A DNA stretch of 64,000 nucleotides, taken from assembly GCA_018378255.1 (NCBI GenBank), contig JAGZXV010000001.1, forward strand, positions 62,001 to 126,000, given 5' to 3'. Position numbers and translations under genes: made by a program. Of the stretch, positions 32,572 through 41,039 are shown piece by piece. How positions within the stretch are numbered: the first letter of the stretch is position 1; each line of letters opens with the position of its first letter. The notes beneath the pieces were generated by a model. The model did not search any database, was not told the origin of the DNA, and worked only from the letters and a program-made list of their open reading frames with translations. This DNA is from Clostridiaceae bacterium. Lineage in GTDB: Bacteria; Bacillota; Clostridia; Lachnospirales; Lachnospiraceae.

Positions 32572-33165
32572 GTGGCAGTTGATAGAGTTCCTGTTCTTAA
32601 AAGATGTAGATCTCTTGGCTTAGATCCGATTTATTTGGGAATAGATAAAAAATCAAACAGAGAATTAAAAAGAGCTAACAGAAAGATGAGCGAGTACGGC
32701 CTTCAGTTGAGAGAAAAACAGAAAGCTAAATTCATCTACGGTGTGTTAGAGAAACCTTTTAGAAACTACTATGCAAAAGCATCCAAGATGGATGGTATGG
32801 TAGGTCAGAACCTGATGATCCTTCTGGAAAGAAGACTTGACAATGTTGTATTCCGTATGGGATTCGGCAGAACAAGAAGAGAAACCAGACAGATTGTAGA
32901 CCACAAGCACGTTCTCGTTAACGGCAAGTGCGTAAACATCCCGTCTTACTTAGTAAAAGCCGGCGATGTAATTGAAATCAAAGAGAAATGCAAATCTTCT
33001 CAGAGATATAAAGATATTTTAGAAGTAACAGCAGGACGTTTAGTACCAGCATGGATCGATGTTGATCAGGAAAATATGCGCGGTACTGTAAAAGAATTAC
33101 CAACTAGAGATGAGATTGATGTTCCAGTTAACGAAATGCTTATCGTCGAGTTGTACTCTAAATAA
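32572..33165 (+). CDS. rpsD: 30S ribosomal protein S4
   Basis: 197 residues. The S4 core is clear: KMSEYGLQLREKQKAKFIYG, NLMILLERRLDNVVFRMGFG, TRRETRQIVDHKHVLVNGK and IPSYLVKAGD. The N-terminus (VDRVPVLKRCRSLGLDPIYL) is a divergent, zinc-free version without the CxxC pair. GTG 32572 has AGGAGG 9 nt upstream. S4 is the alpha-operon translational repressor in several bacteria. Confidence 0.97.
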   Translation: MAVDRVPVLKRCRSLGLDPIYLGIDKKSNRELKRANRKMSEYGLQLREKQKAKFIYGVLEKPFRNYYAKASKMDGMVGQNLMILLERRLDNVVFRMGFGRTRRETRQIVDHKHVLVNGKCVNIPSYLVKAGDVIEIKEKCKSSQRYKDILEVTAGRLVPAWIDVDQENMRGTVKELPTRDEIDVPVNEMLIVELYSK

Positions 33166-33198
33166 TCCCTGACGATAGTCCGGCATATATGCAAATTG

Positions 33199-33221
33199 AC
33201 CGCAGGGAATTTCCCTGCGGT
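33199..33221 (+). other. Perfect hairpin between rpsD and rpoA
   Basis: ACCGCAGGGAA, one T, TTCCCTGCGGT: an 11-bp GC-rich stem. No T-run follows, and the rpoA ribosome binding site begins 12 nt downstream. Possibly a partial terminator, mRNA stabiliser or processing site that sets the rpoA level apart from the r-proteins. Confidence 0.75.
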
Positions 33222-33247
33222 ACAATACCCAAAAGGAGGGGCTATTA

Positions 33248-34207
33248 GTGTTCGATTTTGAAAAACCAAACATTGAGATCGTTGAGATTTCAGAAGATAA
33301 GAAATATGGTAAGTTTGTTGTTGAACCACTTGAAAGAGGTTACGGCACTACTTTAGGTAATTCATTAAGGAGAATTATGCTTTCTTCTTTACCGGGTGCT
33401 GCGGTGAGTCAGGTGAAGATCGACGGTGTTTTACATGAGTTCAGTTCTATTCCGGGCGTTAAGGAAGACGTGACTGAGATCATTATGAACATCAAAAGCT
33501 TATCCATAAAGAATACCAGCGATACCAACGAAGCGAAAGTTGCTTATATCGAATTCGAAGGGGAAGGCGTTATTACAGGCGCTGACATTCAGGCAGATCC
33601 TGATATTGAGGTGTTGAATCCGGATCAGGTGATTGCTACACTCAGCGGCGGGGCTGACAGCAAGTTCTATATGGAGCTTACCATCACAAAAGGCCGCGGA
33701 TATGTGAGTGCAGACAAGAACAAGAGCGAAGATCTACCAATCGGGGTGATCGCAGTTGATTCTATCTATACTCCTGTTGAGCGCGTGAACATGACAGTTG
33801 AGAATACTCGTGTTGGTCAGGTTACCGATTTCGATAAGCTGACATTGGATGTTTATACCAATGGTACATTAGCTCCTGACGAGGCAGTCAGCTTGGCTGC
33901 GAAAGTTCTGAGCGAACATCTGAATCTTTTCATTGACCTTTCTGAGAATGCCAAGACTGCAGAGATCATGGTAGAAAAAGAAGACAATGAAAAAGAGAAA
34001 GTATTGGAAATGAATATTGATGAACTGGAACTTTCAGTTCGTTCATATAACTGTTTGAAGAGAGCCGGAATCAATACCGTAGAAGAACTGTGCAACAGAA
34101 CTTCAGAAGATATGATGAAGGTGAGAAACCTTGGCCGTAAGTCTTTAGAAGAAGTATTGGCTAAGTTAAAAGAACTTGGACTTCAGCTGAACCCAAGTGA
34201 TGAGTAA
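33248..34207 (+). CDS. rpoA: DNA-directed RNA polymerase subunit alpha
   Basis: 319 residues. N-terminal assembly domain with FVVEPLERGYGTTLGNSLRR and GAAVSQVKIDGVLHEFSSI; C-terminal domain with LELSVRSYNCLKRAGINTVE and NLGRKSLEEVLAKL for UP-element and activator contact. Starts with GTG 33248, with AAGGAGGGG upstream. Followed by rplQ after an 80-nt spacer. Confidence 0.98.
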   Translation: MFDFEKPNIEIVEISEDKKYGKFVVEPLERGYGTTLGNSLRRIMLSSLPGAAVSQVKIDGVLHEFSSIPGVKEDVTEIIMNIKSLSIKNTSDTNEAKVAYIEFEGEGVITGADIQADPDIEVLNPDQVIATLSGGADSKFYMELTITKGRGYVSADKNKSEDLPIGVIAVDSIYTPVERVNMTVENTRVGQVTDFDKLTLDVYTNGTLAPDEAVSLAAKVLSEHLNLFIDLSENAKTAEIMVEKEDNEKEKVLEMNIDELELSVRSYNCLKRAGINTVEELCNRTSEDMMKVRNLGRKSLEEVLAKLKELGLQLNPSDE

Positions 34208-34287
34208 CTAATTTATGGATTTACAGCAGTCAGTCAGTAAGACCGAAGAAGCATGGCTGGTTGTTCCACAAATGGAGGAAAGAAACA

Positions 34288-34824
34288 ATGGCAGGATATA
34301 GAAAGCTTGGAAGAACTTCAAGCCAGAGAAAAGCATTAATCAGAAGTCAGGTAACAGCTTTGTTATACCATGGAAAGATTGTTACAACAGAAACGAGAGC
34401 TAAGGAAATCCGCAAAGTTGCAGAAGGCCTGATCGCTTTAGCTGTGAAAGAAAAAGATAACTTTGAAACCGTTAAAGTTACTGCTAAAGTTGCCCGCAAG
34501 GACAAAGACGGCAAGAGAGTAAAAGAAGTTGTTAACGGTAAAAAAGTTACTGTTTATGATGAAGTTGAAAAAGAGATCAAAAAAGACAATCCTTCCAGAC
34601 TTCATGCCAGAAGACAGATGTTAAAGGTTCTTTATGATGTGACAGAAGTTCCTGCAACAGCTGCTGGAAAGAAGAGAAACACAAAATCAGTTGATATCCC
34701 GGCAAAATTATTTGACGAGATCGCTCCAAAATACGTTTCCCGTAACGGTGGTTATACCAGAATCGTGAAAATCGGACAGCGTAAGGGCGATGGCGCTATG
34801 GAAGTTTTACTGGAATTAGTATAA
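34288..34824 (+). CDS. rplQ: 50S ribosomal protein L17 (with internal insertion)
   Basis: 178 residues, well above the usual 115-130. The N-terminal L17 core (GYRKLGRTSSQRKALIRSQV, KEIRKVAEGLIALA) and the C-terminal core (IAPKYVSRNGGYTRIVKIGQ, GDGAMEVLLELV) are intact. Between them, about residues 55-125, lies a charged segment rich in Lys/Val (KVTAKVARKDKDGKRVKEVV, EKEIKKDNPSRLHARRQML). ATG 34288 follows GGAGGA. Last gene of the ribosomal superoperon. Confidence 0.95.
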   Translation: MAGYRKLGRTSSQRKALIRSQVTALLYHGKIVTTETRAKEIRKVAEGLIALAVKEKDNFETVKVTAKVARKDKDGKRVKEVVNGKKVTVYDEVEKEIKKDNPSRLHARRQMLKVLYDVTEVPATAAGKKRNTKSVDIPAKLFDEIAPKYVSRNGGYTRIVKIGQRKGDGAMEVLLELV

Positions 34825-34833
34825 GATTTTAAG

Positions 34834-34863
34834 AGGCGGAGAAGCAATTCTCTGCCTTTTTTT
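34834..34863 (+). terminator. Terminator of the ribosomal superoperon
   Basis: A 10-bp stem, AGGCGGAGAA (34834-34843) with TTCTCTGCCT (34848-34857), capped by GCAA and followed by seven Ts. Confidence 0.9.
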
Positions 34864-34981
34864 CATTTCATAGGGATATCCTCATATCTTGCAGCGAAAG
34901 GGCTTGTAGGGCATTTTATGGGCGTTACAGGACGGTTTTTATTATTGCTTTACGGTTAGAAAGTTGAAAGAATATCGTAAG

Positions 34982-35011
34982 TTGACGCTTACTGTATGAA
35001 GAGGCTATAAT
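34982..35011 (+). promoter_or_regulatory. Sigma-A promoter of the paired wall-binding genes
   Basis: TTGACG (34982-34987), 18-bp spacer, TATAAT (35006-35011), 62 bp before ATG. Confidence 0.8.
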
Positions 35012-35073
35012 AATAGTAGAAAGATAAAACTGTATGTACCATATATAATATAGTTTGCAGGGGGAGTGATACC

Positions 35074-36312
35074 ATGAAGGGATTAAAGAAGATTATCAGC
35101 ATTACCATTTCAGCAGCGATGCTTGCGGCAGTGATGCCTGTCAGCACATTTGCCAGTTCTGCCATAACCTCCGTTTCAATCCGGATCGATAATAACATTG
35201 AACCGGGTGACCGGCTGCCGGATATAACGGTGGAGGACAGATCAGGCGGAAACAGCGGTTCATCCGACAGCGGTGATATCGTGGTGAGCACATCCAACTC
35301 CAAGTATTATGTCCGCGATGCGGAGTGGACTTCATCCCGCAACAGGGATGTGGATGTAGGCGACCAGCCGGAGATGAAGGTTTATATTTCACCGACCAAC
35401 GATGACGACCATTATTTTAAGGGAAGCTATTCTTCCAGCAATATTTCCATTAAAAACGGCTCTTATGTGAGGGCGAGAAAGAGCGGCGACGATCTGGTGG
35501 TTACCTTAAAGGTTTCGGCAGTAGAAGGCACCTATGATCCGCCGGAGGACGCTTACTGGAGAGACAGCGGATATGGGAAAGCCAGATGGAAGGCGGGAGA
35601 AGTAAGCTCCAACACCTATGATGTCTATTTGTACCGCGGAAGCAGCATTGTGACTAAGGTGGAAGCCTTAAAAGCCACTTCTTATGATTTTTATCCGTAT
35701 ATGACAAAGGAGGGTACCTATTCCTTTAAAGTGAGGGCGGTGCCAAGCTCTAGCAGCGATAAAAAATACGCGAAGAAAAGCGACTGGACCGAGTCGGACG
35801 ATATGTATATTAATGAAGAACATGTATCCGATGGAAGAGGCCAGGGAGCCACGAATGCGGGAACTTCCCAGGTAGGATGGGTTTATCAGAGCGGCACATG
35901 GTATTATAAGTATCCGGATGGATCCTACCAGAAGAATTCCTGGTTGAAAGTCAATGATAAATGGTACCTGTTTGATAGCAGCGGACGGATGCTCACTGGA
36001 TGGCAGAACCGGAATAACCAGACTTATTTCTTAAACAGCAACGGCGATATGTTCACCGGATGGCTGCATGATGGGAATAAGTGGTACTATATGAATCAGA
36101 ATCCGGGTGATTTTGAAGGAGCTATGGTGAAAAACAGCTGGGTTACCCAGAACGGCAGAACTTATTATATGAACAGTGAAGGCGTGATGGCAGAAGGCTG
36201 GTATGAGATAGCGGGACAGTGGTATTACTTCTATCCTGGCGACGGCAGCAAAGCGGTGAATACCACAATTGATACATTCTATGTGGATGCTAACGGCGTC
36301 TGGATAAGATAA
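35074..36312 (+). CDS. Secreted Fn3-like plus cell-wall-binding repeat protein
   Basis: 412 residues. Signal peptide (ISITISAAMLAAVMPVSTFA), a low-complexity Ser/Gly/Asp linker, a beta-rich region of unknown type (about residues 80-180), a fibronectin-III-like stretch with NTYDVYLYRGSSIVTKVEAL and GTYSFKVRAVPSSSS, then five or six aromatic wall-binding repeats (SGTWYYKYPDGSYQKNSW, NDKWYLFDSSGRMLTGW). No catalytic motif. The next gene has the same order in shorter form, 18 bp downstream. RBS GGGGGAG. Likely a surface-attached protein of unknown role. Confidence 0.88.
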   Translation: MKGLKKIISITISAAMLAAVMPVSTFASSAITSVSIRIDNNIEPGDRLPDITVEDRSGGNSGSSDSGDIVVSTSNSKYYVRDAEWTSSRNRDVDVGDQPEMKVYISPTNDDDHYFKGSYSSSNISIKNGSYVRARKSGDDLVVTLKVSAVEGTYDPPEDAYWRDSGYGKARWKAGEVSSNTYDVYLYRGSSIVTKVEALKATSYDFYPYMTKEGTYSFKVRAVPSSSSDKKYAKKSDWTESDDMYINEEHVSDGRGQGATNAGTSQVGWVYQSGTWYYKYPDGSYQKNSWLKVNDKWYLFDSSGRMLTGWQNRNNQTYFLNSNGDMFTGWLHDGNKWYYMNQNPGDFEGAMVKNSWVTQNGRTYYMNSEGVMAEGWYEIAGQWYYFYPGDGSKAVNTTIDTFYVDANGVWIR

Positions 36313-36330
36313 TGATAGGAGATTAAACGC

Positions 36331-37080
36331 GTGAGACAGAGAGTACACAATTTGCTTCGGGGGGCTGTACTGAGTGCGCTGATGTTGTTAACCGCTTCCT
36401 ATACCGCTTTTGCGGCGGAGGCGGTCCGGTTAGAGACTGTGGAGAATACATGGTGGGAAGACGACACTACCGCAGCATGGACTTCCGTAAAAAAAGCAAA
36501 GCAGTATCAGGTAAGACTGTATGAAAATGAAGTTTCGGTGGTCAAACTTACGGTGAATACAAACCGGGCGGATTTTAATGAATACATGCAGGATGGATAC
36601 CAGTACTATTTTGAAGTCCGCGCTGTGGCTAAGAATTCGGAACAGAGCTATGTGGAAGATGGGCCGTGGGTTTCATCTAAAACAGTGGAATTGTCGGACC
36701 GTGGAGATACCACCGGGAGATGGCGGAATTACGCGGAAGGCAATAAGTACCAGATGGAAGACGGATCGCTGGCAGCCGGCGGCTGGAAACTGATTTCAGG
36801 GTCCTGGTATTACTTTGATGAGAAAGGATATGCGAAAACCGGATGGCTGAAGGTAAACGGCAGCCGCTATTTCCTGGACGAAGACGGCAGAATGACTGAA
36901 GGCTGGATGGAGATCGGTGGTTTCTGGTATTATTTCCAGAAGGACGGAGCTATGGCCGTGGGCTGGGTTCAGCCGGAACCGGGGAAATGGTATTATATGC
37001 AGGAGGACGGCGTTATGGTAGCCGATACGACTGTGGACGGATGCCGGCTGGATGTATCCGGCCTGTGGATACCATCCTAA
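36331..37080 (+). CDS. Secreted Fn3-like plus cell-wall-binding repeat protein (shorter paralogue)
   Basis: 249 residues: signal peptide (GAVLSALMLLTASYTAFA), one fibronectin-III-like domain (KKAKQYQVRLYENEVSVVKL, YQYYFEVRAVAKNSEQ), then about five aromatic repeats (SGSWYYFDEKGYAKTGW, NGSRYFLDEDGRMTEGW). It ends with VDGCRLDVSGLWIPS, paralleling the VDANGVWIR end of its neighbour, so the two arose by duplication. GTG 36331 with AGGAGA 8-9 nt upstream. Cotranscribed with the gene before it. Confidence 0.88.
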   Translation: MRQRVHNLLRGAVLSALMLLTASYTAFAAEAVRLETVENTWWEDDTTAAWTSVKKAKQYQVRLYENEVSVVKLTVNTNRADFNEYMQDGYQYYFEVRAVAKNSEQSYVEDGPWVSSKTVELSDRGDTTGRWRNYAEGNKYQMEDGSLAAGGWKLISGSWYYFDEKGYAKTGWLKVNGSRYFLDEDGRMTEGWMEIGGFWYYFQKDGAMAVGWVQPEPGKWYYMQEDGVMVADTTVDGCRLDVSGLWIPS

Positions 37081-37083
37081 GGC

Positions 37084-37103
37084 GTGTTTGATATTCATTC
37101 CCG
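37084..37103 (+). repeat. 3'-end sequence motif, second copy
   Basis: GTGTTTGATATTCATTCCCG begins 4 bp after the stop codon and matches 13362-13382 (one gap, two mismatches), which also begins 4 bp after a stop codon. Confidence 0.5.
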
Positions 37104-37165
37104 GCCGATGTGTGTCATACACCGGATCAGGGATTAAAAAGAAAAAACAATAGTAAATTTAAGCG

Positions 37166-37194
37166 GAGAACGGCGAAAGTCGTTCTCTTTTGCT
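37166..37194 (+). terminator. Rho-independent terminator
   Basis: A 9-bp stem, GAGAACGGC with GTCGTTCTC (one wobble), capped by a GAAA tetraloop and followed by TTTTGCTT. It isolates the wall-binding pair from the ecf genes; the next -35 begins at its end. Confidence 0.85.
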
Positions 37195-37222
37195 TGACTG
37201 TTGTGTTAATATCAACTAAAAT
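37194..37222 (+). promoter_or_regulatory. Promoter of the ecf-truA operon
   Basis: TTGACT (37194-37199), 17-bp spacer, TAAAAT (37217-37222), 50 bp before ecfA1. Confidence 0.75.
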
Positions 37223-37271
37223 TGAGAAACATAATGGTGATCATCAGCATGTTAAGAAAAGAGAACGAAAT

Positions 37272-38186
37272 ATGGGAATCATAAAAGCCAGCAAATTGAT
37301 ATTTGATTATGTCAGAAGAGACGAGGAAGAGAATATAGAGGAAGTGAACCGGGCTATCGACCAGTTGAACATGGAGATAGAAGAAGGCACTTTCGTGGCG
37401 ATTCTTGGCCATAACGGTTCGGGAAAGTCCACATTGGCAAAACAGATCAACGGAATTCTTATGCCCACGGACGGGACTGTCTGGGTTTCCGGGATGGATA
37501 CTTCCGATGAGAATTATATCTGGGATGTGAGAAAAACAGCGGGAATGGTGTTTCAGAACCCGGATAACCAGATTATTGGGAATATCGTGGAGGAAGATGT
37601 GGGATTTGGACCGGAAAATATCGGCGTGCCTACGGAAGAGATATGGAAACGGGTGGATGAAAGCCTGGAAGCCGTAGGAATGACGGCATACCGTTTAAAG
37701 TCTCCCAACAAGCTGTCGGGAGGACAGAAGCAGCGTGTTGCCATTGCAGGCGTTATGGCTATGAAGCCTAAGTGCATTGTATTGGATGAGCCGACGGCCA
37801 TGCTGGATCCAAACGGCAGGAAAGAAGTGATCCGCACTGTCCGGGAACTGAATAAAAGAGAAAAGATTACGGTTCTTTTGATCACTCATTATATGGAAGA
37901 AGTAGTCCATGCGGACCGGGTGATCGTGATGGATGAGGGCCATATTGTGATGGATGGAACGCCTAAGGAGATATTTTCCCGTGTGAGGGAACTGAAGTCC
38001 TACCGGTTGGATGTTCCTCAGGTGACGGAGCTGGCGTATGAACTGAAGGAAGCTGGAATCGACCTGCCGGATGGTATCTTAGGCCGCAGGGAACTTATGA
38101 AGTACCTCCTTCCGATTATGAAAGAGAAGTATCCGGACCTGGTGCATCTGGAAGATGAGGGGAAGAACGATGGCAATAAAGGTTGA
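37272..38186 (+). CDS. ecfA1: Energy-coupling factor transporter ATPase EcfA1
   Basis: 304 residues. ABC ATPase with Walker A GHNGSGKSTLAKQI, Q-loop GMVFQNPDNQIIG, signature NKLSGGQKQRVAIAGVMAMK, Walker B CIVLDEP and switch His in LLITHYMEE. It powers vitamin and cofactor import with EcfA2, EcfT and exchangeable S components. ATG 37272 is taken as start because homologous sequence begins at GIIKASKLIFDYVRRDEEE; the upstream frame is only leader. It overlaps ecfA2 by 17 nt. Confidence 0.96.
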   Translation: MGIIKASKLIFDYVRRDEEENIEEVNRAIDQLNMEIEEGTFVAILGHNGSGKSTLAKQINGILMPTDGTVWVSGMDTSDENYIWDVRKTAGMVFQNPDNQIIGNIVEEDVGFGPENIGVPTEEIWKRVDESLEAVGMTAYRLKSPNKLSGGQKQRVAIAGVMAMKPKCIVLDEPTAMLDPNGRKEVIRTVRELNKREKITVLLITHYMEEVVHADRVIVMDEGHIVMDGTPKEIFSRVRELKSYRLDVPQVTELAYELKEAGIDLPDGILGRRELMKYLLPIMKEKYPDLVHLEDEGKNDGNKG

Positions 38187-39018
38187 GAATCTGAATTATA
38201 TATATGGGCAGGGAACGGCATTTGAGCAGTATGCGTTAAGGGATGTTAATTTTGAGATACCGGACGGCCAGTTTGTGGGAATCATCGGTCACACCGGATC
38301 GGGAAAATCCACCTTGATCCAGCATTTGAACGGGTTAATAAAACCCACATCCGGCCATATTTATTATAACGGTGAGGATATTTATCAGGAGGGATACAGT
38401 TTAAAGCTGCTGAGAAGCAAGGTTGGGCTGGTATTCCAGTATCCGGAACATCAGCTTTTTGAGGTTGATGTATTTTCTGATGTCTGCTATGGTCCCAAGA
38501 ATCTGGGATTATCGCAGGCGGAAATTGAAGAACGGGCCAGAGAGGCCCTGACGCTGGTAAAACTGGATGAGAGCCTGTGGAAGCAGTCCCCATTTGAACT
38601 GTCGGGGGGGCAGAAGCGGCGTGTGGCCATTGCAGGAGTGATGGCGATGAAACCGGAGGTTCTGATTCTGGATGAACCTACGGCAGGCCTTGATCCTAAG
38701 GGCCGGGATGAGATTCTGGATCAGATTCTGGAGCTTCATGATAAAAAGGGCATGACCATTATCCTGGTTTCCCATAGCATGGAGGATATTGCCAGATATG
38801 CGGACCGGCTTATGGTAATGAATCAGGGGGAGAAGGTTTATGACGGAGCTCCTAAGGAAGTTTTCGAACATTACAGGGAGTTGGAAGCCATAGGTCTGGC
38901 TGCGCCCCAGATTACCTATATCGTCCATGAGTTAAAAGACCATGGCGTGCCCATTGATGAGGACATTACCACGGTGGAAGAAGCGAAAGCGGCGATTTTA
39001 AGCCTGCTTGGTAAATAG
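38170..39018 (+). CDS. ecfA2: Energy-coupling factor transporter ATPase EcfA2
   Basis: 282 residues. Walker A GHTGSGKSTLIQHL, Q-loop GLVFQYPEHQLFEVDVFSD (the EcfA2-type FQYPEHQLF), signature FELSGGQKRRVAIAGVMAMK, Walker B VLILDEP, switch VSHSMEDI. Forms the heterodimeric motor with EcfA1. ATG 38170 with GAGGGGAAG upstream, inside the end of ecfA1. Confidence 0.96.
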   Translation: MAIKVENLNYIYGQGTAFEQYALRDVNFEIPDGQFVGIIGHTGSGKSTLIQHLNGLIKPTSGHIYYNGEDIYQEGYSLKLLRSKVGLVFQYPEHQLFEVDVFSDVCYGPKNLGLSQAEIEERAREALTLVKLDESLWKQSPFELSGGQKRRVAIAGVMAMKPEVLILDEPTAGLDPKGRDEILDQILELHDKKGMTIILVSHSMEDIARYADRLMVMNQGEKVYDGAPKEVFEHYRELEAIGLAAPQITYIVHELKDHGVPIDEDITTVEEAKAAILSLLGK

Positions 39019-39027
39019 GAGAAAACG

Positions 39028-39831
39028 ATGATCAGAGATATTACGTTAGGGCAATACTATCCGGTGGATTCGGTGCTTCACAGGCTGGATCCCAGGACCA
39101 AGCTGTTTGGGACGATGGTATTCATCATATCCCTTTTTCTGGCAAATAACATATTCACTTATATTGCGGCAGCGGCTTTCATGGCGGCTGCAATAAAAAT
39201 GTCCAATGTTCCGTTTAAGTTTATGGTGCGGGGCTTAAAAGCAGTGATCTTTCTTTTGCTTATAAGCGTCAGCTTTAACCTGTTTTTGACTCCGGGAGAA
39301 CCGATTGTCAGTTTCTGGATATTTAAGATATCCTGGGAGGGGATCAGGACGGCGGCATTCATGGGGCTGAGGCTGATCTTTCTGGTGATCGGATCTTCGG
39401 TCATGACGTTGACTACAACACCCAATGAGCTGACGGACGGGCTGGAAAAAAGCCTGGGATTTCTGAATAAAGTTAAAGTTCCGGTTCATGAGGTATCCAT
39501 GATGATGTCCATAGCCCTCCGTTTCATTCCAATCCTGATCGAGGAAACGGATAAGATTATGAAGGCTCAGATGGCAAGAGGAGCCGATTTTGAAAGTGGG
39601 AACCTGATTCAAAAGGCAAAAAACATGGTTCCCCTTCTGGTACCGCTGTTCATTTCCGCCTTTCGCCGGGCGACGGATCTGGCTATGGCGATGGAAGCCA
39701 GGTGTTACCGGGGAGGAGAGGGGCGGACAAAGATGAAGCCTTTACATTATAAAAGGGCCGACCGTTTTGCATATGTAATTTATGCTGCATATCTGGCGGT
39801 ACTCATCGGCCTTCGCAGGGTGGTTTTATGA
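39028..39831 (+). CDS. ecfT: Energy-coupling factor transporter transmembrane protein EcfT
   Basis: 267 residues with about five membrane segments. The coupling-helix motif pair is visible as ALRFIPILIEETDKIMKAQM-ARG and SAFRRATDLAMAMEARCY-RGG, which lock into the two ATPase grooves. RBS AGGAGA 7 nt before ATG. Overlaps truA by 4 nt (ATGA). Confidence 0.95.
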   Translation: MIRDITLGQYYPVDSVLHRLDPRTKLFGTMVFIISLFLANNIFTYIAAAAFMAAAIKMSNVPFKFMVRGLKAVIFLLLISVSFNLFLTPGEPIVSFWIFKISWEGIRTAAFMGLRLIFLVIGSSVMTLTTTPNELTDGLEKSLGFLNKVKVPVHEVSMMMSIALRFIPILIEETDKIMKAQMARGADFESGNLIQKAKNMVPLLVPLFISAFRRATDLAMAMEARCYRGGEGRTKMKPLHYKRADRFAYVIYAAYLAVLIGLRRVVL

Positions 39832-40937
39832 AACGTGTTAGAATGATTGTCTCCTATGACGGGACCAATTACTGTGGCTGGCAGGTACAGCCCAATGGAA
39901 TCACAATCGAAGAGGTGCTGAATCGGCATCTCTCTGCTCTTTTAAGGGAAGAGATAACTGTGACCGGCGCCAGCCGCACGGATTCGGGCGTACACGCCTT
40001 AGGAAACGTGGCGGTTTTTGATACGGAAAACCGGATGCCGGCAGACAAAATCTGTTTTGCGCTGAACCAGCGCCTGCCTGAGGATATCCGAATTCAAAAA
40101 TCGGAAGAGGTGCCATTGGACTGGCATCCCAGAAAATGCAACTGTACAAAAACCTATGAATACAAGATATTAAACCGTAAGATCGATATGCCGGTCAGCC
40201 GGCTGTATTCCCATTTCTGCTATTTTCCCCTGGATGTGGAAAAGATGAAGGCGGCGGCCGGATTCATTGTGGGAGAACATGATTTTAAAAGCTTTTGTAC
40301 GGTACGGTCCCAGGCGGAAGAAACGGTGAGAACCATTTACAGCCTGGATATTGACCGCAGGGACGATATGATCACCATAAGGATCAGCGGCAGCGGATTT
40401 CTCTATAATATGGTGAGAATCATCGCGGGTACGCTGATGAAGGTGGGCATGGGCGTCTATCCGCCGGAACATGTGGAAGAGATCATAGATGCCAGAGACA
40501 GGCAGAAAGCAGGCCCGAAGGTGCCCGCAAAGGGGCTGACACTGGTGAGCTTAGAATATGAACAGGAGCTTCCCAATTGGCTGGGGGGAGAGAATAAATA
40601 TTGGAACTATGCGGTTTTGCAGACCCATATAAAAGAAGAAAAGACCGCCTATTTGATGATTAAAAGGTGTGCGGATGAGGAATGGGCCGGAGTTTTACGA
40701 AGAAATATCCATCAGGCGGTCCGCAACGGAGCAGAAACCGTTTATGTGGCGGATTTGGAGAAGGCCAGGCTGAAAGCCGGGGATATCTATGGATTCTATG
40801 AGCTTGAAGTGCCCAAGGACAAAAGGAAACCGTCAGCCATGCTGGACGATGAAGAAAGAGAACGTATTTCGGAAATTGCAGGCGGGGATGATGGCGGAAA
40901 GGGACTTGCCCTGCAGTGGTATCTTACAAAAAAATAA
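39828..40937 (+). CDS. truA: tRNA pseudouridine(38-40) synthase TruA with C-terminal extension
   Basis: 369 residues, about 120 more than a standard TruA. The first 245 are a full enzyme: YDGTNYCGWQVQPNGITIEE, the catalytic Asp in GASRTDSGVHALGNVA, RVRSQ-type loop SFCTVRSQAEETVRTI and GSGFLYNMVRIIAGTLMKVG. From about residue 250 (PNWLGGENKYWNYAVLQTHI) to the end is an extra acidic/basic domain with no motif I recognise. It modifies U38-U40 of tRNA anticodon stems. Translationally coupled to ecfT. Confidence 0.93.
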   Translation: MKRVRMIVSYDGTNYCGWQVQPNGITIEEVLNRHLSALLREEITVTGASRTDSGVHALGNVAVFDTENRMPADKICFALNQRLPEDIRIQKSEEVPLDWHPRKCNCTKTYEYKILNRKIDMPVSRLYSHFCYFPLDVEKMKAAAGFIVGEHDFKSFCTVRSQAEETVRTIYSLDIDRRDDMITIRISGSGFLYNMVRIIAGTLMKVGMGVYPPEHVEEIIDARDRQKAGPKVPAKGLTLVSLEYEQELPNWLGGENKYWNYAVLQTHIKEEKTAYLMIKRCADEEWAGVLRRNIHQAVRNGAETVYVADLEKARLKAGDIYGFYELEVPKDKRKPSAMLDDEERERISEIAGGDDGGKGLALQWYLTKK

Positions 40938-41004
40938 AAAGGCATTTTTGCGGAACAATATGTCCGAAAACCTAAAAAAGTACGTAAAATCGGGCAGAAA
41001 TGGG

Positions 41005-41033
41005 TTGACACACGGGGCAGAGTGTAATATAAT
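41005..41033 (+). promoter_or_regulatory. Consensus promoter of rplM-rpsI
   Basis: TTGACA (41005-41010), 17-bp spacer, TATAAT (41028-41033): both hexamers perfect. Confidence 0.92.
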
Positions 41034-41039
41034 ATAAAA

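Noticed and set aside
40789..41037. Open frame overlapping the truA end and the rplM promoter
   Set aside because: Out of phase with truA, no ribosome binding site, covers a consensus promoter.
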